NCBI RefSeq assembly: GCF_028368935.1 | Contig: NZ_JAQNDK010000001.1 | Coordinates: 3,844,001-3,908,000, forward strand | From: Sorangium aterium | GTDB lineage: Bacteria > Myxococcota_A > Polyangia > Polyangiales > Polyangiaceae | DNA length: 64,000 nucleotides | Direction of reading: 5' to 3' | Part shown: positions 53,159 through 61,670 of the stretch, one piece after another | Layout: each line of letters begins with the position of its first letter | Position numbering within the stretch: position 1 is the stretch's first letter | Program-made: the position numbers and the translations under genes | Notes under the pieces: generated by a model | Seen by the model: the letters and a program-made list of their open reading frames with translations, nothing else | Told to the model about the DNA's origin: nothing | Database searches by the model: none

Positions 53159-53161
53159 TTA

Positions 53162-54104
53162 GAACCTATCCCAGTAGGGAGCACCTGGGATCTTGGGAGA
53201 CTATGTTCAGGAACATGCGGAGGTCCTGGCCAGACGTCTTGACATTGGCACGTGACGCGGCAGCCGCGGCAGATGAAGCAGTTCAAGGATGATGGCTGGA
53301 GGTTGCCCGACGCCATCTGGACAGAGATGGAACCCTACTGCCGCCGCGCAAGGCGCACCCGCTCGGTTGCCATAACCCGCGCGTGCCCGATCGCGTGGCC
53401 ATGGACGCCATCTTCTTCGTCCTCCGGACGGGCTGCCAATGGGGGGCGCTCGATGCGACCGGTATCTGCAGCCATTCCTCAGCGCATCGACGATTCATCG
53501 AGTGGATCGAGGCGGGCGCGTTTCGGGAGTTCTGGCGCCGCGGGCTGCTGGCGTACGATGAGTTCATCGGCATCGACTGGAGCTGGTTGGCGATGGACGG
53601 GGCGATGAGCAAGGCCCCGCTCGGCGGGGAAAAAAACCGGGCCCAACCCCACCGATCGCGCCAAGAGGGGCGCCAAGCGCAGCTTGCTGACAGAGGCGTC
53701 GGGCGTCCCCGTGGGCGTCGCCGTGGCCGGAGCCAATCGCAACGACTTCAAGATGGCGCGCGAGACCATCGAGAGCATCCCGGTCGAACGCCCGCATCCC
53801 AGCGGGCGCAAGCCGCAGGGCATGTGTCTGGACAAAGGGTACGATTACGCTGAAGTACCGGCGCTGCTGAAGGAGTTCGGGTTCACGGCACACATCCGCC
53901 CGCGCGGTGAGGAGGCGCGCGAGATCAAGAAGGAGGCAGGCCGCAGAGCCCGCCGATGGGTCGTCGAGCGTTCCCATAGCTGGATGAACCGCTTTCGGGG
54001 AATCCTCATCCGGTGGTCGAAGCGTGCGGACACCTACCTCGCCCTTCTGCACCTCGCCTGCGGGGTCATCACCTGGCGTGCAGCCGGCCTACTGGGATAG
54101 GCTC
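53162..54104 (+). mobile_element. IS5-family (IS427-type) insertion sequence
   Basis: A 943 bp element. The left end GAACCTATCCCAGTAGG (53162-53178) matches the inverted right end (54088-54104) at 16 of 17 bases. TTA occurs directly outside both ends (53159-53161 and 54105-54107), fitting the TNA target duplication of the IS427 group. One transposase gene fills the element but is broken by two frameshifts, so transposition would need help in trans. Confidence 0.88.
53273..54100 (+). pseudogene. IS5/IS427-type transposase, frameshifted twice
   Basis: Three frames together give a full IS5-type DDE transposase. Frame 1 reads GWRLPDAIWTEMEP. Frame 2 reads PDRVAMDAIFFVLRTGCQWG to WSWLAMDGAMSKAPLGGEK. 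Frame 3 reads LLTEASGVPVGVAVAGANRN, DKGYDYAEV and RRWVVERSHSWMNRFRGILI. The DDE residues fall in MDGAM, LDKGYD and VERSHSW. The first shift (about 53335) looks like loss of one base. The second is an extra A in a run of seven (53630-53636); a homopolymer there could allow slippage, but the first shift still inactivates the gene. Confidence 0.85.
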
Positions 54105-54212
54105 TTAGCCGCTCGGCGGTGAATCGCTCAGAACAGAATGAATTTCATTGAGATGTCATCCGCGCCCGCCTCGCCGTCGCAGAATTCCTGGCGCGATTTC
54201 CGGCACGCAATG

Positions 54213-55949
54213 CTAGCCGAGCGCCCGCGAGGCGGCCGCGGGGCGGAGGCCCTCTATCAGGGCCGCGCGATAGCGGTGTCGCGCCGCGGAGAGGCGCAGC
54301 GCCTCGCCCTCGTCCGCAAGCGACGCAGCCGCCATCGCCGCGTGACCCAGACGCAGGAGCGTGTAGGCGAGGAGATACGCCGGCAGGCGCCGCTCGGGAT
54401 CATCGCCGGAGCGGCGCCGGTACCGCGCCAGGAAGGCGCGCCGGGCGCCTCGCGGCATCCGCCACTCGACGATGGCGCCGGCGAGATCCCAGGCGATGTC
54501 CGCGGGGCCAGGGAGGAAGTGATCGTCGCCGTGCCCGCAGGCGTCCACCTTGACCAGCTCGCCCGAGGCGGACCTGCGCCACTCGTGGGGATCCATCCTG
54601 CCATCGACGATCACCGGACGCGCGAGCTCCGGGTGGAGCTCACCAGGGAGCTCCCTCCGCATCTCCAGCGAGAAATTGGTGCGTGCCATCGCGATGAGCT
54701 CGTCGGCCGCAGGGCTCGGCACGGGGAAGGCCGAGGCGCGAAAGGCGCAGTAATCGGCCAGGCGCTCGAGCTCCGCGGCGGACAGCTCATCGGCCTGGAG
54801 CGGCCGGCCAGGGAGCCATGGATACGAGAAGAATCCCTGGCCCTCGTCGCGCGGCTCCAGCCCAAAGCCGGCCTGGAAGACGCCGTGAGCCCGCTCCAGA
54901 CACTCGGCCCCGTAGCGGCCCATCCCTTCGAACTTGAGGATCCGGCGTTCGTCCCGGGAAAGGTATTTGAGTCGCTCCATGGATGTCCACGAGGGCGGCC
55001 AGCGCGATTCGTCCTCGTAGCAGCGGCGGCGCCACGCCCCGGCGCCGATGGGCTCGCCCGCGTCTCCGGGGAGCTGCGCCCCGCCCTCGGCGCGCTCCGA
55101 GCGGAAGGACCGCCAGCGGCGGGCGCCGTCCGGCGCGACGAGCGCGTCGGGGTCGGGCGCGCGGGAGCCGAGGAAAACGATGCTCGCGCGCGGGACGCCC
55201 GCGCGAACGAGGGAGTCGCCGGCGGCGAGGAACGAGGAGCCGCTGAGGCCCGGCCCCTCGTCGACGACCCAGAACCGCGCTCCCTCGGCGATGCCGTCCT
55301 CGACCCAGCGGAGCTGCCCGGCATCGAGCTCGACGCGGCGGTCATAGGGGTGACCTGATGGGCGCACGGTCATGCGCCCGGCCCGGATCCTCTGCCGGCG
55401 AAGCGCCGCGGCCGTCACCGCGCTCAGGGTCGTGCCGATGCTGCGGATGCCGACGACCCGGACCGGCGCCGGCGGGGACGCGAGCCGCTCGGCCAGCCGG
55501 GCGGAATCGAGCGGGTGGAGCGCGTAGAACGAGAACCCCTCGGGCGGCGAGGTCGAGACGGTCGCCGGGACCTCGACGGCCATGAGGGCTTCGGGCGTGG
55601 CCAGACGTCTGGCGGGTCGTGGCCAGACGTCTGGCTGTCCATGGTCAGACGTCGGGCCGTCCGCGATCGCGAGCGCGCCCGCGTCGTCACCGCCGATCAG
55701 CGCGGCGGCGAGATCGTCGGTGAGCTGCGCCAGCGCCGAGGCGCCCTCCGCGCCCGCGTCGGTGAGGATGGACTCGAGCTCGCCAGCGCGGATCAAGGCG
55801 CGGAGCACGACGTCGCGAGGGCGCTCCGCGCCTCCGGGGCCGGCGATCGCCTGGAGGTCGACCGCGAGCTCGTCGACGAGCCGCCGCCCCGGGACGTCGC
55901 GGCGGCCGCTGCGGAACACGTACATGCGGTATCCGGAGCTGTCGTCCAT
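54213..55949 (-). CDS. Phosphoribosyltransferase-like domain fused to a kinase-like domain
   Basis: The protein has 578 residues from the ATG at 55949 (GTGGAG 8 bases upstream). The N-terminal ~120 residues are helical. A type I PRTase-like fold follows: VRVVGIRSIGTTLSAVTAAA (~190), RMTVRPSGHPYDR and RFWVVDEGPGLSGSSFLAAG (~255), where VVDEGPGLSGSS occupies the PRPP-loop position (usual consensus VVDDVxTTG). The C-terminal ~270 residues resemble aminoglycoside-phosphotransferase-type kinases: CGHGDDHFLPGPADIAWDLA has the HGD-like catalytic and Asp metal sites. Substrate unknown. An in-frame triple 22 bp repeat encodes the linker near residues 95-120. Confidence 0.72.
   Translation of the reverse strand: MDDSSGYRMYVFRSGRRDVPGRRLVDELAVDLQAIAGPGGAERPRDVVLRALIRAGELESILTDAGAEGASALAQLTDDLAAALIGGDDAGALAIADGPTSDHGQPDVWPRPARRLATPEALMAVEVPATVSTSPPEGFSFYALHPLDSARLAERLASPPAPVRVVGIRSIGTTLSAVTAAALRRQRIRAGRMTVRPSGHPYDRRVELDAGQLRWVEDGIAEGARFWVVDEGPGLSGSSFLAAGDSLVRAGVPRASIVFLGSRAPDPDALVAPDGARRWRSFRSERAEGGAQLPGDAGEPIGAGAWRRRCYEDESRWPPSWTSMERLKYLSRDERRILKFEGMGRYGAECLERAHGVFQAGFGLEPRDEGQGFFSYPWLPGRPLQADELSAAELERLADYCAFRASAFPVPSPAADELIAMARTNFSLEMRRELPGELHPELARPVIVDGRMDPHEWRRSASGELVKVDACGHGDDHFLPGPADIAWDLAGAIVEWRMPRGARRAFLARYRRRSGDDPERRLPAYLLAYTLLRLGHAAMAAASLADEGEALRLSAARHRYRAALIEGLRPAAASRALG
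55598..55663. repeat. Three 22 bp direct repeats with internal palindrome, inside a gene
   Basis: Units at 55598, 55620 and 55642 share TGG-CAGACGTC-GGC. The first two contain the perfect 14 bp palindrome GCCAGACGTCTGGC. Because 3 x 22 is a multiple of 3, the array keeps the host frame. The 13-mer TGGCCAGACGTCT also occurs at 53227-53239 inside the IS5-type element. Confidence 0.7.
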
Positions 55950-56152
55950 GGCGGGCTCCACGCCTCCCCGATGCGCGACGCGCGACCCGCGCCGCTCGCG
56001 GGCCTTCCCAGCGGTAACGTCATGGAACCGGCTCGTCAAGCCGCCGGCCTCGTGCGTGGAGGGAAGCGACGGGCCTGACTCGGTCGTGGCTGGGGGCCGG
56101 CAAAAGGAGCAGCGCGAGCGGCTCCGGCGCCATCACCCGTCGAGGACTTCGC

Positions 56153-56995
56153 TCAGAGCGGGCCGCCGGCCGCGAACGCAAAATCGATGTGCACGTGCTC
56201 GTCGTGTCGCCACCACACCGGGCCGAGTGGGATCGCCCCTGCGAGGGAGCCCAGCTTGCGGCCCGCGGGGCTCGCGAGCAGCAGCGGCACGTACTCAGGC
56301 GCGAGGAAGATCCGCTGGATCCGGAGCTTCCTTGGCCTGGCCTTCTCGTCCAGCGCCGACAGGAGCCGCGCGAGATCGTCGAAATCGATCATCAGCTCGC
56401 CCCACCGGCCCTGCGCGTCGAACTCGAGGCCATAACCGAGCTTGTTCCAGGGATAGGTCGACACGTCCGCGGGCCGCCCCGCGCCGTCGCGCAGCGGGAC
56501 GAAGATATCGACGCTGAGCCCGTTCTGGTGCGTGCGGTGCGGCCAGAACCGACCGCCATCGCGGTGGCCCGTCTCCCCGACGACGAAGCGCCGCCCTGGC
56601 CTGGCGGCCGCGCACGCGGCGAACGCCTCCTCCAGCGCGCCGCGAACGGCGCCGTGCACGTACTGGCGCCCGAGGCTGGCGCCCAGGTAGGAGTAGGTCA
56701 CGTAGCCGGGCCCCGAGGGGCGGATCGGATGCCCGTGCAGCAGCCGGCCGCGCGCCGAACCGCCGACGCTCTCGGACGGCACCGCGCCGTCGAGCCATAC
56801 GCGGCCGTGCGCCACGACGACGGGCGCGACGAGCAGGAGACCGGCGGCGACCGCGAGTCGCTTCCACGCCCGACGAGACGCGCTCGTCGCGCGCGGAGCC
56901 ACAGCGGGCGGCGCGCCCCGAAGGACCTGGAAGAGCTTCACCCCGTTCGCCTTCTTAGAAGATCGCTCGCGTCGTTCAAGCGAGAAATGAACCAT
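56153..56995 (-). CDS. MepA-like (M74) murein endopeptidase, membrane-anchored
   Basis: The protein has 280 residues from the ATG at 56995; an upstream TTG is also possible. A basic N-terminus and the hydrophobic segment RLAVAAGLLLVAPVVVAHG (about 47-65) anchor or export it. FVVGETGHRDGG, then HRTHQNGLSVDIFVP (His-Gln-x-Gly-x4-Asp zinc ligands, the SHQxGxDVD motif of MepA) and WWRHDEHVHIDF (third His) define the penicillin-insensitive murein endopeptidase/LAS metallopeptidase fold. Such enzymes cut D-Ala-mDAP cross-links in the periplasm. YVTYSYLGASLGRQYVHGAV is also typical. It is divergent from the S1-domain gene and stands alone. Confidence 0.85.
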   Translation of the reverse strand: MVHFSLERRERSSKKANGVKLFQVLRGAPPAVAPRATSASRRAWKRLAVAAGLLLVAPVVVAHGRVWLDGAVPSESVGGSARGRLLHGHPIRPSGPGYVTYSYLGASLGRQYVHGAVRGALEEAFAACAAARPGRRFVVGETGHRDGGRFWPHRTHQNGLSVDIFVPLRDGAGRPADVSTYPWNKLGYGLEFDAQGRWGELMIDFDDLARLLSALDEKARPRKLRIQRIFLAPEYVPLLLASPAGRKLGSLAGAIPLGPVWWRHDEHVHIDFAFAAGGPL

Positions 56996-57166
56996 CAAGG
57001 CCGCCGAGAGGACATGCCGCCCTTGGCGTCCCTGGCGCCTTGGCAGCTCACCATTGGCATCTTTCAGGCAGCTTCGACTTCATTTGTGGGATCGGGAGGT
57101 CATCGCGTCAAAAAGAGACGCGACCGACCGACCGCGCGCCCTGGCCCTGTGCAAGACTGCGCGCCG

Positions 57167-58024
57167 ATGCCGTACGATCATCTCCTCGGGCGCGTGGTGA
57201 CCCTGCCGGTGCGGCGGTTCGGCCCGCCGGGCGCCTTCCTCTCGGCCGATCCGGACGACCTTCGCCCGGACGCGCCGGTGCTCCTCTTGCCGCGCAGCGA
57301 GGTGCCCGAGGGCGCCAGGGAGGGAGACGCGCTCGAGGTCTTCGTGTACCTCGACTCGGAGGATCGCCCCATCGCCACGACGCGCCGGCCGAAGGTCACG
57401 CTTGGCGAGGTCGCCTTTCTGGCGGTCACCGACGTCGCGCCCTTCGGCGCCTTCGTCGACTGGGGCTTGCCCAAGGAGCTGCTCATCCCCCGCGCGGAGC
57501 AGACCCGCGACCCGCGGGTCGGCGAGCGGCACCCGGTGGGGCTGCTCGTGGACAGGACCGGGCGCCTCGCGGGGACGATGCGCGTGAGCGAGATGCTGCG
57601 CGACGAGGGCGAGTTCGATCTCGACGAGTGGGTCGAGGGCGAGGCGTGGCGCAACGAGCCGGGGATCGGCCTCTTCGTCATCGTCGAGCGCAGGTTCGTC
57701 GGCCTGCTCCCCGCCGACGAGCCGCACGCGCTCTCCCGCGGCCAGGCGGCGCGGTTCCGCGTGGCGAGCGTGCTGCCCGACGGGAGGATCGAGCTCTCGC
57801 TCCGCGGTCACGCGCACGAGGAGGTCGAGAACGACGCCCAGGGGATCCTCGCGCGGCTCTCGCGCCCGGGCGCGCCGAGGGTCGGCGATCGCTCGAGTCC
57901 GGAGGAGATCCGGGCGCTCTTCGGCCTGAGCAAGAAGGCGTTCAAGCGAGCCGTCGGCCGCCTGCTGAAGGAGCGCGCCGTGGCGATCGACGGCGAGGGG
58001 TTCCTCGTCAAGAACGCGCGCTGA
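57167..58024 (+). CDS. CvfB-like S1-domain RNA-binding protein
   Basis: The protein has 285 residues from the ATG at 57167, matching the usual length (~280) of the CvfB family. Three S1-like OB modules and a winged helix are visible: GRVVTLPVRRFGPPGAFLSA at the start, AVTDVAPFGAFVDWGLPKEL near 95 (S1 module with LIPRAEQ), RLAGTMRVSEMLRD, and FVIVERRFVGLLPADEPHAL near 175. The C-terminus (SSPEEIRALFGLSKKAFKRA, VGRLLKE) is the winged helix. CvfB affects virulence-factor expression in staphylococci by an unclear RNA-binding role. The frame is open far upstream, but nothing before 57167 looks coding. Confidence 0.88.
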   Translation: MPYDHLLGRVVTLPVRRFGPPGAFLSADPDDLRPDAPVLLLPRSEVPEGAREGDALEVFVYLDSEDRPIATTRRPKVTLGEVAFLAVTDVAPFGAFVDWGLPKELLIPRAEQTRDPRVGERHPVGLLVDRTGRLAGTMRVSEMLRDEGEFDLDEWVEGEAWRNEPGIGLFVIVERRFVGLLPADEPHALSRGQAARFRVASVLPDGRIELSLRGHAHEEVENDAQGILARLSRPGAPRVGDRSSPEEIRALFGLSKKAFKRAVGRLLKERAVAIDGEGFLVKNAR

Positions 58025-58096
58025 GCCGGGCGGAAGTCGGAAGGCGACGCGACGCCCCGCGGCGGACGCCGTGTCAGGAGCGCCGCGCGGGCGACG

Positions 58097-59344
58097 CTAC
58101 CTATCCCTCGCGCACCGGGCGCCGATGCCGTAGTAGCGCTCGGCGGGTTTGCTTGGAAGGCGCTCGGACGCCATCAGGCGATCCGGATCGTCCTCGAACG
58201 ATCCGCCGTGGATGACGCGATCGCCGGTATCGGTCAGGTTCGCGCAGTTGTCGCAGTGATCGATGTCCCCGCTCGAGATCGTATAGCTGTTGCTGTACCC
58301 GTCCAGCGTCCACTCCCACAGGCTCCCCGCCAGGTCCGCCTGCCCCCACCGTCCGTCTCCTCCCTCGCTCGATCCCGCGCCGACCGTCAGGATGTCGCCT
58401 ATCGTGCACGGGCCGCCTGACGATTCCGTGGCCCCGTAGCAGCCGAAGACCGCGTGGTTATCGACGAACGTGTCGCCCCAGGGATACGTGCGCTCCTCGT
58501 CGCCGCCGGCCGCTGCGTAGTGCCATTCGGCCTCGGTTGGCAGGCGCCCGCCGTCCCACGCACAGAAGGCCATCGCCTCGTGCCATGTGATGCAGTTCAT
58601 GGGGCGGCGCTCGTCGTCGTCCGAGCCGACGCTGTCGGTCCACGTCGAGCAGGGGTCCCCGATAGCACTGCATGTGTCGACGCCGGGAGGGGTGCACTTC
58701 TTCAGCTCCGCCATCAGCATCGCCTTGTTCGGCTGGAGGTACTGCTTGAAGCTGGTCTGCCATCCGCTGTCCAACAGCGTCGGGTGCCGTCCGGCGTTCA
58801 CCGCCGGAGGGCTCTCCTGCGTTCCTTTCCCCGCCTCGACGAACTCGCGGAACCGGCCGACGGTGATCTCGTAGGTATCCAGCCAGAAGTCGTTGACGAA
58901 CGCCTTCTTCTGCGCGCTGGAGCCCGTCGCCTCAACATGGTTCCTCGTGTAGCGCCTCGTGTGCCGGCCGCCGTCCACCAGCTTGCTGTCGCAGCAGCTG
59001 ATCTGGTCCGGTCCGCACCGCGTCTCCAGGTCCCGGCAGCTCGGGGCCGACGCGACCGGACCGCCCCCGGCGCCCGCGCCGCCGCCCCCGGCCGCAGCGC
59101 CCTCTCCGCCGCTCCCGGTCGCCGTCTCACCGCCGCTCCCGGCCGCAGCGCCCTCTCCGCCGCTCCCGGCCGCAGCGCCCTCTCCGCTGCTCCCGGCTGC
59201 CGTCTCACCGCCGCTCCCGGCCGTCGTGCCCTCTCCGCCGCGCGTGTACCGTCCCCAGTCTGCTCCGATGAGGTCCGAGCATCCGGCGGCGACGAGCGCT
59301 CCCACCCCGCCGATCCAACCAGCTTTCGCCCAGGTTCCACCCAT
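58097..59344 (-). CDS. Lipoprotein with FGE/sulfatase-modifying-factor-like domain
   Basis: The protein has 415 residues; lipobox at VAAGC (Cys22), then a low-complexity linker of 9-residue repeats GSGGEGAAA (about 45-88), then an FGE-sulfatase domain. The domain shows FWLDTYEITVGRFREFV, RPMNCITWHEAMAFCAWDGG, RLPTEAEWHYAAAGGDE, YPWGD and GSLWEWTLDGY. In true formylglycine-generating enzymes a catalytic Cys follows GGS(F/Y). Here that place reads IHGGSFEDDPDR, without Cys. The protein therefore probably does not activate sulfatases and belongs to the large set of non-catalytic exported FGE-like lipoproteins of myxobacteria. It is convergent with the CvfB-like gene. Confidence 0.85.
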   Translation of the reverse strand: MGGTWAKAGWIGGVGALVAAGCSDLIGADWGRYTRGGEGTTAGSGGETAAGSSGEGAAAGSGGEGAAAGSGGETATGSGGEGAAAGGGGAGAGGGPVASAPSCRDLETRCGPDQISCCDSKLVDGGRHTRRYTRNHVEATGSSAQKKAFVNDFWLDTYEITVGRFREFVEAGKGTQESPPAVNAGRHPTLLDSGWQTSFKQYLQPNKAMLMAELKKCTPPGVDTCSAIGDPCSTWTDSVGSDDDERRPMNCITWHEAMAFCAWDGGRLPTEAEWHYAAAGGDEERTYPWGDTFVDNHAVFGCYGATESSGGPCTIGDILTVGAGSSEGGDGRWGQADLAGSLWEWTLDGYSNSYTISSGDIDHCDNCANLTDTGDRVIHGGSFEDDPDRLMASERLPSKPAERYYGIGARCARDR

Positions 59345-59459
59345 GACCCGACAGCGTCACCCCCTTCGTTCACCGCTGTCAAGCCGCCCCGGGCCGGCCG
59401 GCTGCATCGAGGGATCTCCTCTCCGCAGCTCGGCCGGCGGTCGCATCGCAACGCGGGGG

Positions 59460-59927
59460 CTACTCGAGCAGGCTGCGCAGCATCCAGGCGGTCTTCTCGT
59501 GGACCTGCAGGCGCTGGGTGATCAGATCGCAGGTGGGCTGATCGTTGGCGTTCTCGGCCACGGGGAAGAGCTCACGCGCCGTGCGCGCGACCGTCTCGTG
59601 GCCCTCGACGAGGCGCTTGATCATGTCCGTGGCCTTGGGGACGCCGTCGTCCTCCTTGATGGTCGAGAGCGCGACGAACTGCTTGTAGGTCCCCGGCGCG
59701 GGGAGGCCGAGGGCCCGGATGCGCTCGGCGACCAGGTCCACGGCGAGCGCCAGCTCGTTGTACTGCTGCTCGAACATGAGGTGGAGCGTCTGGAACATGG
59801 GCCCCGTGACGTTCCAGTGGAAGTTGTGGGTCTTCAGATAGAGCGTGTACGTGTCCGCGAGGACGCGTCCCAGCCCGGCGCCGATCAGCTCGCGGTTCTT
59901 CGCATCGATTCCGATATTGATCTCCAT
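59460..59927 (-). CDS. dps: Dps ferritin-like DNA-protection protein
   Basis: The protein has 155 residues. AGGAG lies 5 bases before the ATG at 59927; the adjacent ATG at 59930 is only 2 bases away. [20 protein letters not shown] holds ferroxidase ligands (His37, His49), and [15 protein letters not shown] holds the Asp/Glu pair (about 64 and 68). Dps forms 12-mers that oxidise and store iron and protect DNA in stationary phase. The length and motifs are complete. The 160 bases upstream to the IS4-type left end (60089) probably hold its promoter, so the IS insertion may affect its expression. Confidence 0.92.
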   Translation of the reverse strand: MEINIGIDAKNRELIGAGLGRVLADTYTLYLKTHNFHWNVTGPMFQTLHLMFEQQYNELALAVDLVAERIRALGLPAPGTYKQFVALSTIKEDDGVPKATDMIKRLVEGHETVARTARELFPVAENANDQPTCDLITQRLQVHEKTAWMLRSLLE

Positions 59928-60088
59928 CATCGCTCCTCTCGTAGATCGTGTGCTCTTCGCTCGCTGGACCGAATCCGGCGCCGGGAGCGCCCTCCGTGCC
60001 CAGTCGTGACGGGCCGCCAACGTTCGTCCTCGCCGTCGCCGCGTCAATCGGGTCATCCCCTGCCCTCTTCCCATAGGAGGACGCCAGC

Positions 60089-61666
60089 GGGGCAGACCCG
60101 CACAGGAGACGGGCCCAGATCGGCGTTTTCGGTGCTCAGCGTACGTGAGTCTCAGGATTGATCATATTTCCCCCACCTCCCTCGCGGCGCTCCAGCCCTG
60201 AACGAGGGTGAGGAGCTGCTCGTAGCCACGGCCCAAGGTCTGCCAGCCGGGCTCGCCGTTTCGCCGGAGGTGTCCGCCGAGCGCGGCGATCGCCAGGAAG
60301 GCATCGCGGGCCGTGGCGTTCTCGGGCAGGGGCTTGCGCGCGAAGACCCGCAGCACCGCGAGCTGGGTGGGCGTGAGCACGGCGGTCGCGGGCTGCTCCG
60401 GAGCGCGCCGAGCCTCGCTGCGCAGCAGCAATAGCTGCCAGGCGATGGGCGCGAAGAGCGCCAGCACGTTGCGCAAGCCGTGCAGGTCCTCGATCTGGCG
60501 CTTCTCGTAGGCGCACCCGGTCTTCAGGGCCTTGAAGAATTCCTCCACCATCCAGCGCGCCCGGTACCAGTCGACCAGCTGCGTCAGCTGCTCGCCGGAC
60601 TCGACCGGCTCGTTGGTGAGCAGCACCCACTCGACCGGCGCTTCGCCCGGCGGCGGCTCGAGCTCCCAGACACGCACGACCTGAAGCGAGAGTGTCGCCG
60701 GCAGCTCACGCGGCTGCGATCTGGGTCGTCGCAGCGTCACGCGCGTGCTGCCAAGGGCGAGCTTCGCCAGGCGTCCGGCACGGGTGGGATGCAGGCGTTT
60801 CTGTTGAGGGCTACGGTTGCCCGCCGGCCGTGGGGAAAGCTCTACCTCGCGCACAGCGACCGCTTGAACTTGCGCGAGCGCGTGCTCGAGTTTCGCCTCC
60901 TCTCCGAGGGCGGCGGCCTCGACGAGGCGATTGTGTGCCAGCCGGATCACGAACCGATGCCCTGCGCCCAGCAGCTGCGCGAACAGGCCGTAGTCGTCGC
61001 CCTCGCGGTCCATGACATGCACCAAGGCGTGCGGAGCACAGCCCAGGGCAGCGACCTGTTCCACCTGCTCTCCCCAGCGGTCGTGCTCGTTGCCCGTCGT
61101 GTCCTCGTCGCGCACGTGCGTGCTCAGAGCGAGCACGCCGAGCGGGCGACGCACCCCATCGCCGCTGACGGCCAAGGTGAAGTGGGCGAAGAACGTCTGC
61201 CCCGAGGAGCGCAGCCGGCCGAGCCCCTGCCGCTGGCCGTCCGAGCGGAAGGAGAGGGTCGTGGTGTCATGGATGGCGAGCACGACCGGCTCGGCCTCCA
61301 TGCGCGCGAGGGTGGCGCGCACATGCGGAGCCAGGATCGCCGCGGGTGTGACGGCGTCGTTGCCGAAGAAACGGTACGCAGCCTCCAGCTCGCTGTCGGA
61401 CAGCAGCGAGGGGAAGCTCTTGTCCGGCGCCTGCGCCAGCTTTTGCACCAGCTTGCTCTGGCGCTTCGAAAGCCGCACATCGCCGAAGGGCGCGTCGCTC
61501 ATCTCCTCGGCGAGTGCGGCCGCGTTCTCTGCTGCGGGTGAACCCATCCGCAGCTTTGATCACGTCGCCCAGCACACATCAAGCGAGATGTGTAGGATCC
61601 TGAGACTCTTGTACGCCGAGCACCGAAAACGTCGAGATGGGCCCGTCTCCGAAGCGGGTCTGCCCC
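60089..61666 (-). mobile_element. IS4-family insertion sequence with 70 bp inverted ends
   Basis: The segments 60089-60158 and 61597-61666 are inverted copies of each other, 70 bases each with nine mismatches. Both begin GGGGCAGACCCGC at the outside and end GAGTCTCAGGAT inside. A single intact transposase gene lies between them. I find no target duplication outside the ends. The right end stops 4 bases from the algH stop codon. Confidence 0.72.
60162..61547 (-). CDS. IS4-family (Tn5-like) transposase, intact
   Basis: The protein has 461 residues. The N-terminus (SKLVQKLAQAPDKSFPSLLS, ELEAAYRFFGNDAVTPAAIL) matches the Tn5-type DNA-binding domain. Catalytic residues are visible: Asp94 in AIHDTTTL, Asp180 in VMDREGDDYG and Glu335 in the Y(2)R(3)E motif of WYRARWMVEEFFKALKTGC (Tyr328, Arg331). 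The C-terminal domain is full length. The reading frame is uninterrupted, so the element may be active. It lies inside inverted ends at 60089-60158 and 61597-61666. The start ATG lacks a strong ribosome site, as is common for transposases. Confidence 0.92.
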   Translation of the reverse strand: MGSPAAENAAALAEEMSDAPFGDVRLSKRQSKLVQKLAQAPDKSFPSLLSDSELEAAYRFFGNDAVTPAAILAPHVRATLARMEAEPVVLAIHDTTTLSFRSDGQRQGLGRLRSSGQTFFAHFTLAVSGDGVRRPLGVLALSTHVRDEDTTGNEHDRWGEQVEQVAALGCAPHALVHVMDREGDDYGLFAQLLGAGHRFVIRLAHNRLVEAAALGEEAKLEHALAQVQAVAVREVELSPRPAGNRSPQQKRLHPTRAGRLAKLALGSTRVTLRRPRSQPRELPATLSLQVVRVWELEPPPGEAPVEWVLLTNEPVESGEQLTQLVDWYRARWMVEEFFKALKTGCAYEKRQIEDLHGLRNVLALFAPIAWQLLLLRSEARRAPEQPATAVLTPTQLAVLRVFARKPLPENATARDAFLAIAALGGHLRRNGEPGWQTLGRGYEQLLTLVQGWSAAREVGEI

Positions 61667-61670
61667 TCAC

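Noticed and set aside
53630-53636. Programmed frameshift in the IS transposase at the seven-A run
   Set aside because: Restoring the frame needs one A fewer, not the usual -1 slip, and a second unrelated frameshift upstream already breaks the gene. Transcript slippage cannot be excluded.
55598-55663. Possible CRISPR array
   Set aside because: The three 22 bp units abut each other with no spacers and lie inside a coding gene in frame.
58097-59344. Activator (FGE) for the arylsulfatase at 32692
   Set aside because: It lacks the catalytic Cys after GGSF, is exported as a lipoprotein while the sulfatase has no signal peptide, and is 23 kb away.
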